The notes under the pieces are model-generated. The model had not been told where the DNA came from. It worked only from the letters and a program-made list of their open reading frames with translations, and did not search any database. Positions 42,031 through 50,385 of a stretch of DNA of 64,000 nt are shown here, piece by piece. Location: positions 1 through 64,000 of the forward strand of contig NZ_AXVJ01000043.1 of the NCBI RefSeq assembly GCF_000482465.1, read 5' to 3'. The stretch comes from Runella limosa DSM 17973. Its GTDB lineage: Bacteria; Bacteroidota; Bacteroidia; Cytophagales; Spirosomataceae. The stretch's first letter is position 1. Every line of letters starts with the position of its first letter. The position numbers and the translations under genes are program-made.

Positions 42031-42785
42031 AACTCGTAACTAATCTCTTTAAAGTCGAAATACGCTAATCGATTATCGATTTGAACTGCCAAGAGTCCTG
42101 CATCGGTTACGCCCACAATCATCCCCGTAAATACGTTTTCTGCCTGCCGAAAATTGTGTTGTTCTTGATAACGAAACAAACTTTGTAAATAACGCATCTT
42201 CAGAGCATCAAAATGGCCGTTGCGAAGAAGCAGGTAGTTTTTTTCAAGCGAGGCCAATAAATCGGGCAAAAGCTCTTCCCGCACGTATTCTTTTTGAGTG
42301 GCTTTACGCAAGGAAGTAGCCCGTGGGTTTTCAAATAAAAGTTGATTGATATTTAACCCCATTCCCACAATCGACGCTTCCAGTCGCCCGCCTTGAATAG
42401 AATTTTCTATCAATACTCCACCCAGTTTTTGATCGTCCACATAGACATCATTGGGCCATTTTATTTTAAGAGATTTCCCCAAATAAGGCTTAAAGAACTC
42501 ATATATCCCCACTGAAATGGCGACGTTGAGACGAAACTGCTGAGATGGACTCAAAAAGTGAGGACGTAGGATTAGAGACAGCATAAAGTTTTCACCAGCC
42601 TGCGCCAACCATTGATTTCCGCGCTGCCCACGGCCTGCCGTTTGGAAGTCAGTTATGACAACAGTGCCTTCCCAACCCTGCCCAAGGCGCACCAAATCCG
42701 CCGCTTCATCGTTTGTTGACTGACAAGTTGGCAGATAAATCAAATTTTTTCCAATAAAAAGCGTTTTGGACTTAATTTTGTACAA
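42021..42785 (-). CDS. birA: Biotin-[acetyl-CoA-carboxylase] ligase
   Basis: A 254-residue biotin protein ligase of the single-domain type (no DNA-binding repressor domain). It activates biotin with ATP and attaches it to carboxylase carrier domains. Motifs seen: STNDEAADL, QTAGRGQRGNQW (biotin/ATP loop), LKIKWPNDVYVDDQKLGGVLIE and VGMGLNIN. The start is apparently TTG at 42785: an in-frame stop lies just upstream and no ATG fits. Its final codons (FGC-stop) lie in a degenerate unit of the hairpin array. It is divergent from rsfS. Confidence 0.9.
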   Translation of the reverse strand: MYKIKSKTLFIGKNLIYLPTCQSTNDEAADLVRLGQGWEGTVVITDFQTAGRGQRGNQWLAQAGENFMLSLILRPHFLSPSQQFRLNVAISVGIYEFFKPYLGKSLKIKWPNDVYVDDQKLGGVLIENSIQGGRLEASIVGMGLNINQLLFENPRATSLRKATQKEYVREELLPDLLASLEKNYLLLRNGHFDALKMRYLQSLFRYQEQHNFRQAENVFTGMIVGVTDAGLLAVQIDNRLAYFDFKEISYEFGC

Positions 42786-42823
42786 TATTTCTTATTTTTA
42801 GGGATGCAATTTAAGACTAACGC

Positions 42824-43207
42824 ATGAAACAACGCAAATCAGATAGTATATCTTCAGAACAACTGTGCCATCTTGTAGTAAAAGGAATGCAGGAAAAAAA
42901 GGCAGTGGACGTAGTAGTGATGGACCTGCGCGACATTAAAAACGCCATTACGGACTTCTTTGTAATTTGTACTGGTAACTCCGACACCCAAGTCGATGCC
43001 ATCGCCGATTCTATTGAGACAGAGGTATATAAAATTATCTCAGAACACCCTTGGCAACGCGAAGGCAAAGAAGCCAAAGAGTGGATACTCATTGACTATG
43101 TGGACGTAGTTGCTCACGTTTTCAAGAAAGAACGGCGCGAATTTTATGGGCTCGAACAACTTTGGGGTGACGCCAAAATCACACTGGTGGAGGAAGAGTT
43201 CGCCTAA
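42824..43207 (+). CDS. rsfS: Ribosomal silencing factor RsfS
   Basis: A 127-residue Iojap/DUF143 protein that binds ribosomal protein L14 and blocks subunit joining under starvation. The core is complete: LCHLVVKGMQEKKAVDVVVM, ITDFFVICTGNSDTQVDAIA, EGKEAKEWILIDYVDVVAHV and YGLEQLWGDAK. It is placed between birA (divergent) and ftsH, an order that is common in Bacteroidota. Confidence 0.95.
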   Translation: MKQRKSDSISSEQLCHLVVKGMQEKKAVDVVVMDLRDIKNAITDFFVICTGNSDTQVDAIADSIETEVYKIISEHPWQREGKEAKEWILIDYVDVVAHVFKKERREFYGLEQLWGDAKITLVEEEFA

Positions 43208-43244
43208 TTGAACATTACCCTTAAAAATAGTGTTGGTCTGATAA

Positions 43245-43252
43245 TACGTTTG
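43245..43252 (+). promoter_or_regulatory. Possible ftsH promoter (-7 element)
   Basis: TACGTTTG matches TAnnTTTG exactly, 73 bases before the ftsH ATG. No TTG lies at the expected -33 position (only TAA), so ftsH may also rely on read-through from rsfS. Confidence 0.35.
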
Positions 43253-43325
43253 TAGTTACCTACCACTCCAAACGTATTCAGGCGAATACACCACAAAACC
43301 CGTTAATTTAATTTAAGAAATAATC

Positions 43326-45302
43326 ATGTCCGAAAACAATGGCAACCCGCTAAACCCCAACAACCGCAATCCACGCCGTACGGGCTATCAGGGATGGATT
43401 ATTGCGGCCTTGGTGTTAGCGATTTTGGGAATCACCTTTTTCAGTCGCAATACGGCCATTCGCCCCATTACGCAAAAGAAATTTGAGAAGATGGTGCAAG
43501 CACACGAAGTGCAAAGCATTGTTATCGTTAATAGTGAATACGTAGAAGTAACCCTTAACGCCAAAGCCCTCGAAGATCCAAAATACCGCGCTCTTTTTGA
43601 TAACAAGGCTTACTTCAACAACGGCGGGCCTCACTTTCAGTTTGAAGTGACATCGGCTGATAAATTTTTGGACGATTTTCAAAAACTTAAACCTGACAGC
43701 GACTCCATTGATTACGATTTCGACCGTCGGAGTGACTGGACAGGTTTCTTGGGTACTTGGGGTTTCCTTATCATTATGATTTTGGCCATGTACTTCTTGC
43801 TAGGTCGTATGACAGGTGGAGGTGGTCCTGGTGGTCAAATCTTTAACATTGGACGCTCAAAAGCAACGCTCTTTGACGCTGAAAACAAAGTTAAGATTAC
43901 CTTCAACGACGTGGCTGGTTTGGAAGAAGCCAAAGAGGAAATCATGGAAATCGTGGATTACCTCAAAAGCCCAACCAAATTCACAAAGCTTGGTGCTAAA
44001 ATTCCAAAAGGCGCTCTTCTAGTAGGCCCTCCAGGTACAGGGAAAACCCTTATTGCCAAAGCGGTAGCAGGTGAAGCAGGCGTGCCTTTCTTTTCGCTTT
44101 CTGGTTCAGATTTCGTTGAAATGTTTGTGGGGGTAGGTGCCGCTCGTGTGCGTGACCTTTTCAAACAAGCCAAAGAAAAAGCCCCTTGTATTATCTTTAT
44201 TGACGAAATCGACGCCGTAGGTCGCTCACGTGGCCGTGGTGGTATGCCAGGCGCAAACGACGAACGCGAAAACACACTCAACTCGCTGTTGGTTGAAATG
44301 GACGGTTTTGCTACCGACTCTGGTATCATCATTATGGCGGCCACCAACCGTCCTGATGTACTCGATTCTGCGCTTCTTCGCCCAGGCCGTTTTGACCGCC
44401 AGATTTCGGTGGACAAACCCGATATTGTAGGTCGTGAGGCCATCTTTAAGGTGCATTTGAAACCTATTAAATTGGCTCCAGACGTTGATCCTAAAAAATT
44501 GGCTACCCAAACGCCAGGTTTTGCAGGGGCAGAAATTGCCAACGTTTGTAACGAAGCTGCCCTTATTGCCGCTCGCCGCGACCGTGAAGAAGTAACGATG
44601 CAAGACTTCCAAGATGCGATGGATCGCGTTATTGGTGGTTTGGAAAAGAAAAACAAAATTATCTCGCCCGACGAGAAAAAAATTGTGGCTTACCACGAAG
44701 CAGGTCACGCCGTAGCGGGTTGGTTCTTGGAACATGCTGATCCATTGGTCAAAGTGACGATTGTACCACGCGGTATGACGGCTTTGGGATATGCCCAGTA
44801 TTTGCCTCGCGAACAGTATTTGTACCGTTCGGAGCAGCTTTTAGACGAAATGTGTATGACCCTTGGTGGACGTGCTGCCGAAGATGTAGTGTTCGGAAAA
44901 GTATCGACGGGTGCCCTTAGCGACCTTGAGCGTGTTACAAAACTTGCCCACAGCATGGTTACTGTATATGGCTTAAACGACAAAATCGGTAACATGTCGT
45001 ACTACGACTCTAAACAGTCGGAATACTCATTCAACAAACCTTATTCGGAAGAAACAGCGCGTATGATTGACGAAGAAGTTCGCAAAATCATTGACGAAGC
45101 CTACAACCGTAGTAAGGCACTTCTTACCCAGCACCTTGCTGCTCTTGAAATCATTGCGCAAGAGCTTTTGGAAAAAGAAATTTTGTTCCAAAGTGACCTA
45201 GAGCGCTTGATTGGTAAACGTCCTTTTGAAAGAGAAACGGTTTACCAAGAGTTCATGAATAGCAAAGCTAAAGAAGAAAATTCGACCGAAAATAACGTCT
45301 AA
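43326..45302 (+). CDS. ftsH: ATP-dependent zinc metalloprotease FtsH
   Basis: A 658-residue membrane-anchored AAA+ protease that extracts and degrades membrane and short-lived proteins. It has two membrane segments (about residues 24-40 and 143-160) with a periplasmic loop between. The AAA domain has Walker A GPPGTGKT (234-241), Walker B IIFIDEID and the SRH region ([20 protein letters not shown]). The protease domain has HEAGH (457-461). An Asn-rich start and an acidic tail flank the core. It follows rsfS by 118 bases and ends in a clear terminator. Confidence 0.97.
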   Translation: MSENNGNPLNPNNRNPRRTGYQGWIIAALVLAILGITFFSRNTAIRPITQKKFEKMVQAHEVQSIVIVNSEYVEVTLNAKALEDPKYRALFDNKAYFNNGGPHFQFEVTSADKFLDDFQKLKPDSDSIDYDFDRRSDWTGFLGTWGFLIIMILAMYFLLGRMTGGGGPGGQIFNIGRSKATLFDAENKVKITFNDVAGLEEAKEEIMEIVDYLKSPTKFTKLGAKIPKGALLVGPPGTGKTLIAKAVAGEAGVPFFSLSGSDFVEMFVGVGAARVRDLFKQAKEKAPCIIFIDEIDAVGRSRGRGGMPGANDERENTLNSLLVEMDGFATDSGIIIMAATNRPDVLDSALLRPGRFDRQISVDKPDIVGREAIFKVHLKPIKLAPDVDPKKLATQTPGFAGAEIANVCNEAALIAARRDREEVTMQDFQDAMDRVIGGLEKKNKIISPDEKKIVAYHEAGHAVAGWFLEHADPLVKVTIVPRGMTALGYAQYLPREQYLYRSEQLLDEMCMTLGGRAAEDVVFGKVSTGALSDLERVTKLAHSMVTVYGLNDKIGNMSYYDSKQSEYSFNKPYSEETARMIDEEVRKIIDEAYNRSKALLTQHLAALEIIAQELLEKEILFQSDLERLIGKRPFERETVYQEFMNSKAKEENSTENNV

Positions 45303-45323
45303 AACGTAATTCGTTAACTTCTT

Positions 45324-45365
45324 AAAAGGTTAGAGTAACAGAATTCTGTTCTCTAACCTTTTTTT
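45324..45365 (+). terminator. ftsH terminator
   Basis: AAAAGGTTAGAG pairs with CTCTAACCTTTT. The loop itself is the palindrome AACAGAATTCTGTT, giving an extended stem, and a T-run follows. Confidence 0.88.
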
Positions 45366-45421
45366 ATTACACTTCTTTTTCCCAACATGCGTATCTTTCA
45401 CATCTATTAAACTTAACCAAT

Positions 45422-45709
45422 ATGCTTTACGTAATACATGCTTATGATTATACCGACGAGCAGGCCCTTGAGCGCCGCATGTCGGTTCGGGAGCGTCATT
45501 TAGAAGGCGCTAAAATTCTAAAGGCAGGCGGCCATTTTGTAATGGGAGGCGCTTTGCTTAATCCAGAAGGAAAAATGATGGGGTCGATGATGGTCGTTGA
45601 TTTTGACACCGAAAGCCAAATGAACGAATGGCTACAAAATGACCCTTATGTAACGGGCAAAGTCTGGGAGAAGATAGACGTCAAGCCGTTTCGGAAAGCA
45701 GATGTATAG
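45422..45709 (+). CDS. YciI family protein
   Basis: A 95-residue YciI/YCII-domain protein with the typical MLYVIHAYDYTDEQALERRM start and conserved HLEGAK, GGHFVMGGALLNP and NDPYVTGKVWEKIDVKPF segments (with the His and Asp of the proposed active site). The family is a ferredoxin-like fold related to dehydrochlorinases, with mostly unknown roles. It lies alone between ftsH and rpsU. Confidence 0.88.
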   Translation: MLYVIHAYDYTDEQALERRMSVRERHLEGAKILKAGGHFVMGGALLNPEGKMMGSMMVVDFDTESQMNEWLQNDPYVTGKVWEKIDVKPFRKADV

Positions 45710-45716
45710 AAGCAAC

Positions 45717-45749
45717 AAAAGGCACTGCGCCGTAGCGTAGTGCCTTAAA
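45717..45749 (-). terminator. Terminator between YciI and rpsU (mainly for rpsU)
   Basis: AAAAGGCACTGCGC-CGTA-GCGTAGTGCCTT forms a 12-bp stem with one G-U pair. On the minus strand it is followed by TTTTG, so it serves rpsU; the plus-strand side has little T-run. Confidence 0.7.
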
Positions 45750-45776
45750 GTATATTTTCTAAGGAAGAATATCGAC

Positions 45777-45971
45777 TTAGATTACTTCGTTTTCGCGCAT
45801 TTTCTGCACGTAAGTTGCGTGAATTACTTCTTTACGACGTTGTACTGATTTTTTCGTAAAAGCCGAACGTGAACGTAACTCTTTCAAAACACCAGTTTTT
45901 TCAAATTTCTTTTTGAAACGCTTAAGTGCCTTGTCAATTGATTCGTTTTCTTTAACTTGTATAAGCAACAT
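45777..45971 (-). CDS. rpsU: 30S ribosomal protein S21
   Basis: A 64-residue small-subunit protein near the anti-Shine-Dalgarno region, which in Bacteroidota is of interest because S21, S18 and S6 help hide that sequence. The family pattern is clear: ENESIDKALKRFKKKFEKTG, VLKELRSRSAFTKKSVQRR. It is single-gene, with its own promoter (46011-46041) and terminator. Confidence 0.95.
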   Translation of the reverse strand: MLLIQVKENESIDKALKRFKKKFEKTGVLKELRSRSAFTKKSVQRRKEVIHATYVQKMRENEVI

Positions 45972-46010
45972 ATTTGTTAGTGTTTTTTTCTCTTTTTATA
46001 AAACGGAGTG

Positions 46011-46041
46011 CAAAAATAAGTGTCTCCTTTTAAAAAATCAA
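46011..46041 (-). promoter_or_regulatory. rpsU promoter
   Basis: On the minus strand this reads TTG, 20 bases, TATTTTTG, an exact consensus. The transcript would start near 46004, about 33 bases before the ATG. Confidence 0.65.
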
Positions 46042-46103
46042 TTTTCTTTGTATTTTTTCTTTCAACTTATTTATAACACTCCCCTGAGTACATTCTTGCA
46101 GGC

Positions 46104-47030
46104 ATGAAATACGCCATTATTGACCTCGGAAGCAACACATTCCACCTATTGATTGTTGAAAAACAAGGAGATACCCTTCATCAATGCTTCAAAGAGCAAC
46201 TACCCACCAAAATCGCGAAAGCTGGAATCAATCAAGGCCAAATTACCGAAGAGGCGATTGAACGGGCGTTGACGGTGCTACGATTGTTTCGCCAACACAT
46301 CGACGCGCACGGCGTTTTACTTCAAAACGTAAAAGCAGTGGGAACGAGTGCCATTCGTAATGCTAGAAACGGAGAAGAGTTTTGTCAGATTGTCGCCCGC
46401 GAAACGGGGATTCTTATCGAAGTCATCAGCGGCGCTCGCGAAGCTGAACTCATTTATGAAGGCGTTCGGCTAGGCATTGACCTTGGCGAAGCTCCATCAC
46501 TACTGATGGACATTGGCGGCGGCAGTGTTGAATTTATTATTGGGAATGCTTCGCGCATTTTTTGGAAACAAAGTTTTGAAATCGGTGGTCAGCGTTTGCT
46601 GGAGAAATTTGTTCTAACTGACCCCATTTCCCCATCCGCGATTCAACGAATGCACAGTTATTTTCAAGAACAACTGTTGCCTCTTGTCAACGCCGCCCAT
46701 CAATATGCTCCCCAAACATTGGTAGGCTCATCGGGTTCGTTTGACACACTCGTTGACATGGATTTTATGCACCGATTAGGACAACTCCCCTCCCCTACGC
46801 AAACGAGTTTTGAATTGCCACTGGCCGAATTTTACCGCGCCTACGACTTACTTACCACCCTACCTCGCGAAGAACGCATGGCGATTCCAGGCATGATTGA
46901 ATTGCGCGTAGAAATGATTGTACCAGGAGTAGTATTGATTGCGCACGTGCTACGTAGCTTGCAAATCAAGCAAATACGCAGTACGACTTACGCCCTCAAG
47001 GAAGGGATGATGCAGTGGGCGTTGGGGTAG
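46104..47030 (+). CDS. Ppx/GppA family exopolyphosphatase
   Basis: A 308-residue member of the ASKHA phosphatase group that removes phosphate from polyphosphate or pppGpp. Motifs: IIDLGSNTFHLLIVE (phosphate 1), VGTSAIRNARNGEEFC, ISGAREAELIYEGV and LLMDIGGGSVEFIIG (phosphate 2). It has only the two-lobed catalytic core, without the C-terminal HD-like domain of long Ppx proteins. It is convergent with the dehydratase gene. Confidence 0.9.
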   Translation: MKYAIIDLGSNTFHLLIVEKQGDTLHQCFKEQLPTKIAKAGINQGQITEEAIERALTVLRLFRQHIDAHGVLLQNVKAVGTSAIRNARNGEEFCQIVARETGILIEVISGAREAELIYEGVRLGIDLGEAPSLLMDIGGGSVEFIIGNASRIFWKQSFEIGGQRLLEKFVLTDPISPSAIQRMHSYFQEQLLPLVNAAHQYAPQTLVGSSGSFDTLVDMDFMHRLGQLPSPTQTSFELPLAEFYRAYDLLTTLPREERMAIPGMIELRVEMIVPGVVLIAHVLRSLQIKQIRSTTYALKEGMMQWALG

Positions 47031-47046
47031 CTTGATGTCATTTTTC

Positions 47047-47132
47047 ACCCACAGATTTGCACAGATTTAAAATCACAGATGCACACAAATGCGCTGCAAT
47101 ATCAGGTATTTTTTCTGCGCAAATCTGCGGGT
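47047..47132. repeat. Imperfect 19-bp inverted repeat between convergent genes
   Basis: ACCCACAGATTTGCACAGA (47047-47065) and TCTGCGCAAATCTGCGGGT (47114-47132) match at 17 of 19 positions when one is reverse-complemented. A related ATCACAGATGCACACAAAT segment lies inside. Words such as CACAGATTTGCACAGATT look like a dispersed intergenic repeat. It could end both the ppx and dehydratase transcripts, but there is no good T-run. Confidence 0.5.
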
Positions 47133-47154
47133 CAATTTTGCAAGATTGACGCGA

Positions 47155-48870
47155 TTAATGCGATTCGCGGCTTACTTCGCTGCCCGATTTACCCACGAGA
47201 AAGTCAAAATCACAGCCTTCGTGCGATTGCGTCACGTGTTCAATGTATAATTTGTTATGACCACGATTGTACCCCAAATCAATCGGCTTCCATTCGGCGC
47301 GACGACGGGCGATTTCCTCGTCAGATACGTGCCAATGAATGTAGCGCTCGTGGATGTCGATTTCAATCAAATCACCATTTTGTACCAACGCTAAGTTGCC
47401 GCCAATGGCACTTTCGGGCGACGCGTGCAACAATACCGTCCCGTAGGCCGTTCCACTCATCCGCGCATCCGAAATCCGTACCATGTCCGAAACTCCTTTG
47501 TCCAAAATCTTTTTCGGCAAGGCCATATTACCTACTTCTGGCATTCCAGGATACCCTTTAGGGCCTACGTTTTTGAGCACCATCACGCAGGTTTCATCAA
47601 TGTCCAGCTCAGGGTCGTCGATGCGGGCGTGGTAGTCTTCAATCGTTTCAAATACCACCGCACGCCCTGTGTGTTTCATCAAGTGAGCCGATGCCGCCGA
47701 AGGCTTAATCACGGCTCCATTTTCACACAAGTTACCTTTGATAACTGCGATTCCACCTTCTTCCAAAATCGGTTCTGCCCCAGAGGCAATCACGTCGGGG
47801 TTCCAGTTTTTGGCATTGATTGAATTTTCAACCAACGATTTGCCATTGACCGTAATAACGTCTTTGTGTAAATGTTCTTTGATTTCATTAATAACTACCT
47901 GCAAACCACCCGCGTAGAAATAATCTTCCATCAAGTATTTACCCGAAGGCATCACATTGAGCAAGAACGGCATTCGTGAGCCTACACGATCAAAATCATC
48001 AAGCGTAAGATCAACGCCCATTCGTCCTGCAATGGCCAACAAGTGCAATACAAAGTTGGTGGAACCTCCTACGGCGGCATTGGCCATAATGGCATTTTCA
48101 AAGGCTTCGCGGGTCAATATTTTTGAGAGTGTCAGGTTCTCTTTCGCCATTTCGACGATACGCATCCCCGTCAAGTGAGCGTTCATTTTTTTGCGAGAAT
48201 CGGCCGCAGGAATCGCTGATAATCCTGGCAGCGTCAATCCGAGTGCTTCAGCCATGGTTGCCATCGTAGAAGCTGTTCCCATCGTGGAACAGTGACCAAT
48301 ACTACGGCTCATGCAACTTTCGGCCTCTTCAAACTCTTCGGGCGTCATTTTACCCGTTTTTACGTCGTCGGCAAAACGCCACACGTCCGTTCCCGAACCA
48401 ATGGCTTTGCCTTGAAAACGACCTGCCAACATCGGCCCGCCTGGGAGTACAATCGTTGGTAAATCGACGCTCGCAGCTCCCATGATAAGCGAAGGGGTGG
48501 TTTTGTCGCAACCTGTCAACAACACAATGGCGTCAAACGGGTTAGCACGGATACTTTCTTCGACACTCATACTTGCCAAATTGCGATAAAGCATGGCAGT
48601 AGGACGAATCAACGTTTCTCCCAACGACATGACAGGAAACTCCAACGGAAACCCTCCTGCTTCATAGACTCCGTTTTTGACACTTTGCGCCAAATCACGG
48701 AAGTGGCCATTACAAGGCGTTACTTCTGACCACGTATTACAAATCCCAATGACAGGCTTCCCTTTAAATTGATGCGGCGCGTGGCCTTGGTTTTTCATCC
48801 AACTACGGTAAATAAAACCGTCTTTACCCTCTTTGCCAAACCAGTCTTGGCTGCGTAGTTTCTGTTCCAT
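47155..48870 (-). CDS. IlvD/Edd family dehydratase (sugar-acid type)
   Basis: A 571-residue iron-sulfur dehydratase. The start QDWFGKEGKDGFIYRSWMKN is typical of sugar-acid (arabinonate/xylonate-like) dehydratases rather than of IlvD. Cluster cysteines are in EVTPCNGHFRDLA, LLTGCDKTTPS and SIGHCSTMGTAST. The C-terminal SDARMSGTAYGTVLLHASPE is the family signature. It would convert an aldonic acid to a 2-keto-3-deoxy acid. No other sugar-acid genes are adjacent, so the substrate is undetermined, and a dihydroxy-acid dehydratase role is not excluded. Confidence 0.85.
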   Translation of the reverse strand: MEQKLRSQDWFGKEGKDGFIYRSWMKNQGHAPHQFKGKPVIGICNTWSEVTPCNGHFRDLAQSVKNGVYEAGGFPLEFPVMSLGETLIRPTAMLYRNLASMSVEESIRANPFDAIVLLTGCDKTTPSLIMGAASVDLPTIVLPGGPMLAGRFQGKAIGSGTDVWRFADDVKTGKMTPEEFEEAESCMSRSIGHCSTMGTASTMATMAEALGLTLPGLSAIPAADSRKKMNAHLTGMRIVEMAKENLTLSKILTREAFENAIMANAAVGGSTNFVLHLLAIAGRMGVDLTLDDFDRVGSRMPFLLNVMPSGKYLMEDYFYAGGLQVVINEIKEHLHKDVITVNGKSLVENSINAKNWNPDVIASGAEPILEEGGIAVIKGNLCENGAVIKPSAASAHLMKHTGRAVVFETIEDYHARIDDPELDIDETCVMVLKNVGPKGYPGMPEVGNMALPKKILDKGVSDMVRISDARMSGTAYGTVLLHASPESAIGGNLALVQNGDLIEIDIHERYIHWHVSDEEIARRRAEWKPIDLGYNRGHNKLYIEHVTQSHEGCDFDFLVGKSGSEVSRESH

Positions 48871-48977
48871 TTAATTCTGAAAAGTGCGATTGCACCGTTT
48901 GTAGTGACACTGATAAGTAGCCAGGTAACAAGCCCTGTGTTCTTTTTTAAAAGGCAAAAAGGTGTGAAATCTAATAG

Positions 48978-49008
48978 TTGTAGTTTTGAGACAGAAGATG
49001 TATTTTTG
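48978..49008 (+). promoter_or_regulatory. Promoter of the truncated Uma2 gene
   Basis: TTG, 20 bases, TATTTTTG, an exact consensus, 20 bases before the Uma2 ATG. The promoter looks intact although the gene is broken. Confidence 0.6.
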
Positions 49009-49028
49009 AACAAATCAACTTACTAGCT

Positions 49029-49169
49029 ATGCAAGCGGTAGCCGAAAAACTATATACAACTGAAGAGTATTTCGCTTTCTGCGAAAAAAATGAAGGTCGT
49101 TTTGAATACGTAAACGGAGAAATTATTGAAATGTCAGGCGAATCAGTAGCAGCAAATCAGGTTCGTTAA
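49029..49169 (+). pseudogene. Truncated Uma2/DUF820 family gene
   Basis: 46 codons read MQAVAEKLYTTEEYFAFCEK, then GRFEYVNGEIIEMSGES and VAANQVR before a stop. This is the N-terminus of the Uma2 (restriction-endonuclease-like fold, DUF820) family, normally about 190 residues. The homology ends at the ANQ motif and the catalytic part is missing. The stop overlaps the 3' end of the ABA4-like gene on the other strand, so the rest was deleted at that junction. Confidence 0.7.
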
Positions 49170-49591
49170 CCTGCTATTTGTTTGGTTTTAAACAAACGAA
49201 CCAACCAATACATCAGCAGTCCCACAGGTCCCAACATAAAACATAATACAAGGGGAAGAATTATCCAAAAATGGGCAATATTCTTACGTTGGGCATCCTG
49301 CAACACTACACTTCCCGCTACCAAATCAAACGCCAAATAGTGTATCCAACCCGCTAACAAAGCCGTATCTCCCCCTTTGGCAAATAGGTTTTTGATTCCT
49401 GCAAGCGTGCTAAAATCGTTAAAATCGAGCGGAGCCCCGCTGAAAATGTAATACGCATACAGGCAAGCCAGTAAAGCGGGCACAAGATAACTCTTTACAA
49501 GCCCCTGTGTTCCTTTCCATTGGGGGGCAAAAATCATGAGCATCCACTGCGGGAATACTAGCATATTGGCGACTTGAAAGGCGGTTTCCAT
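49166..49591 (-). CDS. ABA4-like (DUF4281) membrane protein
   Basis: A 141-residue membrane protein with four hydrophobic segments. The order FQVANMLVFPQWMLMIFAP, YLVPALLACLYAYYIFSG, WIHYLAFDLVAGSVVLQDA and FMLGPVGLLMYWLVR matches ABA4-like proteins. Plant ABA4 is needed for neoxanthin synthesis; in Bacteroidota the role is unknown and may relate to carotenoids. It stands alone. Its 3' end overlaps the truncated Uma2 gene by four bases. Confidence 0.75.
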   Translation of the reverse strand: METAFQVANMLVFPQWMLMIFAPQWKGTQGLVKSYLVPALLACLYAYYIFSGAPLDFNDFSTLAGIKNLFAKGGDTALLAGWIHYLAFDLVAGSVVLQDAQRKNIAHFWIILPLVLCFMLGPVGLLMYWLVRLFKTKQIAG

Positions 49592-49720
49592 TGTTGAACT
49601 GAGCTTTAGCGTTTGTACCTAAAACCCTTTTGTGGCTAAGTTTGTTGCTACTAATGAATTTATTAATCGTTTGAGGAGCACGTTATTACTTAATTGACGG
49701 GTGAGACGCCCGTAGCACTT

Positions 49721-50272
49721 ATGAAAATTTACACAAAAACTGGAGATAAAGGGACGACTTCGCTCGTGGGCGGAACGCGGGTGAGCAAAGCTGATTTACG
49801 CATTGATACGTACGGAACTGTCGATGAGCTTAATTCGTACATCGGTTTGGTACGCGACCAAGAAGTCAACGCTGCTCGGCGCGATTTTTTGAAATACATC
49901 CAAGACCGCTTGTTTACGATTGGTTCTATTTTGGCTTCGGAACCCGACAACAAAAAGCACTTTATTCCAGATTTGCACGAAGAAGACATTACCGCCCTCG
50001 AACTTGCCATGGACGAGATGAATACCGAACTAGAGCCGATGCGGGCATTTATTTTGCCAGGCGGACATCCGTCGGTATCGTTTACGCACGTGGCCCGTAC
50101 AGTTTGCCGCCGAGCGGAGCGCTTGGTGATTGCCCTCAACGAAGCCGAAACGGTAGAATCGGAGGTAATTCGGTACTTAAATCGCCTTTCTGACTATTTG
50201 TTTGTGCTTTCGCGCAAAATGGCACAAGAATTGGGGGTAGAAGAAATTAAATGGGCTGGGCGGAAGAAGTAA
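49721..50272 (+). CDS. Cob(I)alamin adenosyltransferase, PduO type
   Basis: A 183-residue enzyme that adenosylates cob(I)alamin to form coenzyme B12. Signatures: MKIYTKTGDKGTTSLVGG (ATP-binding N-terminus), TYGTVDELNSYIGL, FILPGGHPSVSF, HVARTVCRRAERLVI and YLNRLSDYLFVLSR. The ATG at 49721 fits the family; an upstream frame adds nine residues. A small hairpin ACGGG-tgagacg-CCCGT (49697-49713) sits eight bases before the ATG and could affect initiation. No B12-box riboswitch was recognised upstream. Confidence 0.93.
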   Translation: MKIYTKTGDKGTTSLVGGTRVSKADLRIDTYGTVDELNSYIGLVRDQEVNAARRDFLKYIQDRLFTIGSILASEPDNKKHFIPDLHEEDITALELAMDEMNTELEPMRAFILPGGHPSVSFTHVARTVCRRAERLVIALNEAETVESEVIRYLNRLSDYLFVLSRKMAQELGVEEIKWAGRKK

Positions 50273-50304
50273 AGCTGATATTTTATAAGTAAATGAATAT
50301 TTAC

Positions 50305-50335
50305 TTGGGTTTTCGAGGAAAAATAAAAATATTTG
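50305..50335 (+). promoter_or_regulatory. ilvE promoter
   Basis: TTG, 20 bases, AATATTTG, one base off TAnnTTTG. A start near 50342 excludes the upstream in-frame start at 50293 and supports ATG 50386. Confidence 0.45.
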
Positions 50336-50385
50336 CATTGACAACTAATTTCAGTCAATCTATATACAGTAAACCACCAATTACA

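Noticed and set aside
41642-42043. Repeat-peptide ORFs on both strands (MRLLTTEFNAQKC-type and NSVVSNLMHFW-type)
   Set aside because: They exist only because 39 is divisible by three, so the tandem repeat stays open in several frames. They overlap gldD and birA and have no start or promoter signal.
43958-44656. 232-codon ORF antisense to ftsH
   Set aside because: Shadow of the highly conserved ftsH AAA domain, with Ser/Arg/Pro-rich composition typical of reverse-frame translation.
49592-49720. Cobalamin riboswitch before the PduO-type gene
   Set aside because: The region is only 129 bases and contains no recognisable B12 box; only a short GC hairpin is present.
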